A stretch of DNA of 5,633 nucleotides from assembly GCA_937863945.1 (NCBI GenBank), contig CALMIB010000017.1, positions 1 through 5,633 on the forward strand, in the 5' to 3' direction. The position numbers were made by a program, and so were the translations under genes. Below are positions 3,967-5,633 of this stretch, piece after piece. The DNA is from an uncultured Longilinea sp. (GTDB lineage: Bacteria; Chloroflexota; Anaerolineae; Anaerolineales; Anaerolineaceae). Under the pieces are notes generated by a model. That model made no database searches and was not told the origin of the DNA. It saw only the letters and a list, made by a program, of their open reading frames with translations. The number at the start of each line of letters is the position of its first letter. Within the stretch, counting starts at the first letter, position 1.

Positions 3967-5067
3967 CTAATAGCGCAGCAGTGCGCCGATTTTGCCTTTT
4001 TGCTCCAGTTCAGGGTTCTTGTGAATCACCTCCACGTCGCCGCCGGTGCGCAGCACCGCGCTCACCGCCAGGTCAATCACATCCAGTGCCGGGGCCAGCG
4101 CCGCGCCGCAATTCGGGCAGGCCGGCGCGGCCTTTGCCACCAGCGTGCCGCAGCCCGGGCAATGGTAGCCCGACTGGCTGTAGCCTTCGGCCAGCACCAG
4201 GCGCTGCACGCGGGCATTGTTGACCGCGTCGAGCGTTTCCGGCAGCCCCACCACCGCGCCGCCCTGCTTGGCGGCCAGGGTGACCAGGTCGTTAATCATC
4301 TGAACCTCACGCTGCGATTCGGCTTCGCGCCCGATCTGCAGCGCTTTGGCCAGCACCTCGGTGTGGCTGGCGGTCATGGGCATGGCAAAAGCGCCCACCA
4401 CCAGGCTCTGCCAGGCCTTGGGCAGGTGCGAACGGAACAACGCGGCGTTTTCATCGGTCGCGCCGATCAAAATCCGCCGCACGTGATTCTCCTCGAAGAA
4501 ACGGACCGCGAAATCGACGGTTTCTTTGATATTGCGGTCCACCAGTTCATCCGCGTGGCCAGTTTTGCCGGCCATGCCGCCGCGCTGGCCGGTCACCGTG
4601 GAGGCGCCGCCATGCTTGACGTGGCGCACCTCCTCGCCCATCACGCCGTCCTGCTCGCGCAGCTCGCCCAGGTGAAAGAAGAACATGCGCGCGCCCTGTT
4701 TATCGATCAGGGCCACGCCGTAGCCGCCGAAATTGTCGAACAGATCGGCCAGCGGACGCACGCTGGGCCGCTGCCCGACGTGCACCAGGTTTTGCACCGG
4801 TAAAGCCAGGGAATAGGCGCGGAAAAAGCCCTGCGGAGCGCAGGAAAAAACCGCCACCCCCTTCCCGGCCCAATTGTATTCATGCTGAAAGTAGCGTTCG
4901 ATGGCTGTGACATCTTGAGGAAGGTTGACATCCTTGAGCATGCTGCGCAGGCGCAGCCGGTAAGCATCGGCGTTGCCTTCGCTGGGCTCGGTATTCAGGT
5001 ACACGCTGAGAACGGGGTCGTTTGCGGAAAAATCCAGCAGTTCCCGCAAGTTCGCTTCTGACAACAT
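3967..5067 (-). CDS. Bacterial archaeo-eukaryotic release factor-like protein (baeRF) with zinc ribbon
   Basis: A 366-residue protein with the three-domain plan of aeRF1/Pelota/Vms1 proteins, here of the bacterial 'baeRF' kind (family 10 is my best guess). Residues 1-110 are the N-terminal domain. Residues about 114-225 resemble eRF1 domain 2: the opening strand pair GYGVALIDKQGARMFFF and a basic loop (147-171) where eRF1 carries GGQ. Here the loop reads GQRGGMAG (160-167), so Met stands where Gln would be. Residues about 230-366 resemble the L7Ae-like domain 3 (AVVGLPETLDAVNNARVQRL, 271-290), into which a zinc ribbon is set: C303/C306 and C317/C320. The family is thought to act on the ribosome or peptidyl-tRNA; that is inference for this member. 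Start fixed by AAGGAGGG five bases before the ATG. Lies 49 bp after an HtrA protease gene and ends at a strong terminator, so the two are probably co-transcribed. Confidence 0.85.
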   Translation of the reverse strand: MLSEANLRELLDFSANDPVLSVYLNTEPSEGNADAYRLRLRSMLKDVNLPQDVTAIERYFQHEYNWAGKGVAVFSCAPQGFFRAYSLALPVQNLVHVGQRPSVRPLADLFDNFGGYGVALIDKQGARMFFFHLGELREQDGVMGEEVRHVKHGGASTVTGQRGGMAGKTGHADELVDRNIKETVDFAVRFFEENHVRRILIGATDENAALFRSHLPKAWQSLVVGAFAMPMTASHTEVLAKALQIGREAESQREVQMINDLVTLAAKQGGAVVGLPETLDAVNNARVQRLVLAEGYSQSGYHCPGCGTLVAKAAPACPNCGAALAPALDVIDLAVSAVLRTGGDVEVIHKNPELEQKGKIGALLRY

Positions 5068-5071
5068 GACA

Positions 5072-5079
5072 CCCTCCTT
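5072..5079 (-). promoter_or_regulatory. Ribosome binding site of the eRF1-like gene
   Basis: The minus strand reads AAGGAGGG, then TGTC, then ATG: a full-strength Shine-Dalgarno. The 49-bp gap to the protease stop shows no promoter-like -10, which supports read-through from the protease gene. Confidence 0.8.
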
Positions 5080-5116
5080 TTAAGGTGAGTAAAGAACAAC
5101 TTGCCATCCCGCCCGC

Positions 5117-5633
5117 TCACGGGCGCTTTCCAAGGGTAACGGTGACCTCCTTTTGTTCGCCGTCGCGGAGAATGGTCATCACCACCGTATCACCGGGGCT
5201 CTTGTTGGTCACCAGGTAGCCGAGCATATCGCCGAAAACCCGCACCGGCCGCCCGTCCACGGCGACGATCAAATCCCCGCCTGCCAGCAGGTTGGGGACG
5301 GATGTTTCAATGCTGCCGCCGCGCAAACCGGCCTGGTCGGCCGGGCTGCCCGGGGTCACCGAGGCGATGTACGCGCCGGTGGTCTGCGGCAGGTCCAGTT
5401 CTTCGATCAGGAACAGGGAAAGTTCATCCTGGCTGGTAACGCCCAGGTAAGGATATTCGTATTTGCCATCGCGGATCAGCACCGGCACCACGCGCGCCAG
5501 GATCCGCGAGGAAACCGCGAAACCGATGCCCGCGTTGACCGGCTCGCCGGTGGTGTTGGAGCTCTCGGTGCGGATGGCGCGGTTGACGCCCACCACCTCG
5601 CCGGCCAGGTTGAGCAGCAGCAAGGCATTGGCG
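5117..5633 (-). CDS. HtrA/Deg-type serine protease, C-terminal part with PDZ domain (5' end outside window)
   Basis: The last 171 residues of a trypsin-like S1C protease. The visible part opens inside the final strands of the protease domain (LLNLAGEVVGVNRAI, then GIGFAVSSRIL), which are typical HtrA wording, and continues into one PDZ domain from about residue 60: substrate-binding loop YLGV, then GAYIASVTPGSPADQAGL, then GGDLIVAVDGRPV, ending EVTVTLGKRP. Between AGL and GGDLI there are about 14 residues (RGGSIETSVPNLLA) where simple PDZ domains have three or four. HtrA proteases are usually secreted or membrane-anchored and degrade misfolded proteins; the N-terminal signal, and the catalytic His, Asp and Ser, are not visible. 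The frame continues to the window edge, so a TTG at 5623 is not the real start. Followed 49 bp later by the eRF1-like gene. Confidence 0.9.
   Translation of the reverse strand, partial: ANALLLLNLAGEVVGVNRAIRTESSNTTGEPVNAGIGFAVSSRILARVVPVLIRDGKYEYPYLGVTSQDELSLFLIEELDLPQTTGAYIASVTPGSPADQAGLRGGSIETSVPNLLAGGDLIVAVDGRPVRVFGDMLGYLVTNKSPGDTVVMTILRDGEQKEVTVTLGKRP

Noticed and set aside
3892..4803. 300-residue plus-strand open frame opposite the eRF1-like gene
   Set aside because: His/Ala/Gln/Arg-rich antisense shadow; it also runs across the terminator and lacks recognisable domains.
1..5633. CRISPR array, insertion sequence, tRNA or defence island
   Set aside because: The only repeats are short (10-15 bp) and lack spacers; no transposase, terminal repeats, cloverleaf or defence-type gene is visible.

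Overview
The window is GC-rich bacterial DNA. Every well-supported gene lies on the minus strand, so transcription runs from the right edge to the left. The gene set (an orphan AmmeMemoRadiSam-type radical SAM enzyme, an eRF1-like 'baeRF' protein with a zinc ribbon, an HtrA protease whose PDZ domain carries an insert, and a tail-anchored TPR protein) together with short intergenic repeats is what I would expect of a Chloroflexota (Anaerolineae-like) genome. That assignment is inference from protein style, not from a marker gene.

In transcription order (right to left): (1) 5117-5633, the C-terminal part of an HtrA/Deg serine protease, cut by the window edge. (2) 3967-5067, a bacterial homologue of archaeo-eukaryotic release factor 1, 49 bp downstream with a strong Shine-Dalgarno and closed by a clear intrinsic terminator with a GAAA loop (3925-3950). 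(3) 3122-3724, a TPR protein with a Pro/Ala/Thr-rich linker and one C-terminal membrane helix. (4) A repeat-derived inverted repeat and a consensus -10 box placed so that the next mRNA should be leaderless. (5) 2524-3039, a CX5R dual-specificity-type phosphatase, overlapping by 4 bp (6) 2024-2527, a YfcE/MJ0936-type metallophosphoesterase. (7) 1952-2008, an 18-codon open frame with an excellent ribosome binding site that looks like the severed N-terminus of a GNAT acetyltransferase. (8) 1451-1852, a small unrecognised three-helix membrane protein. (9) A short tandem repeat block (1321-1373). (10) 142-1257, the radical SAM enzyme amrS with an extended -10 promoter. (11) The left 87 bases are a C-rich stretch that may be the Pro-rich end of a convergent plus-strand gene.

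Functional grouping: the protease and the eRF1-like protein probably form one transcription unit dealing with protein or translation quality control. The two phosphatases form a coupled operon whose third member appears to have decayed. The same 10-bp sequence, CGGTATTCGT, occurs just upstream of the promoters of amrS and of the phosphatase operon. No mobile element, CRISPR array, tRNA or rRNA was seen.
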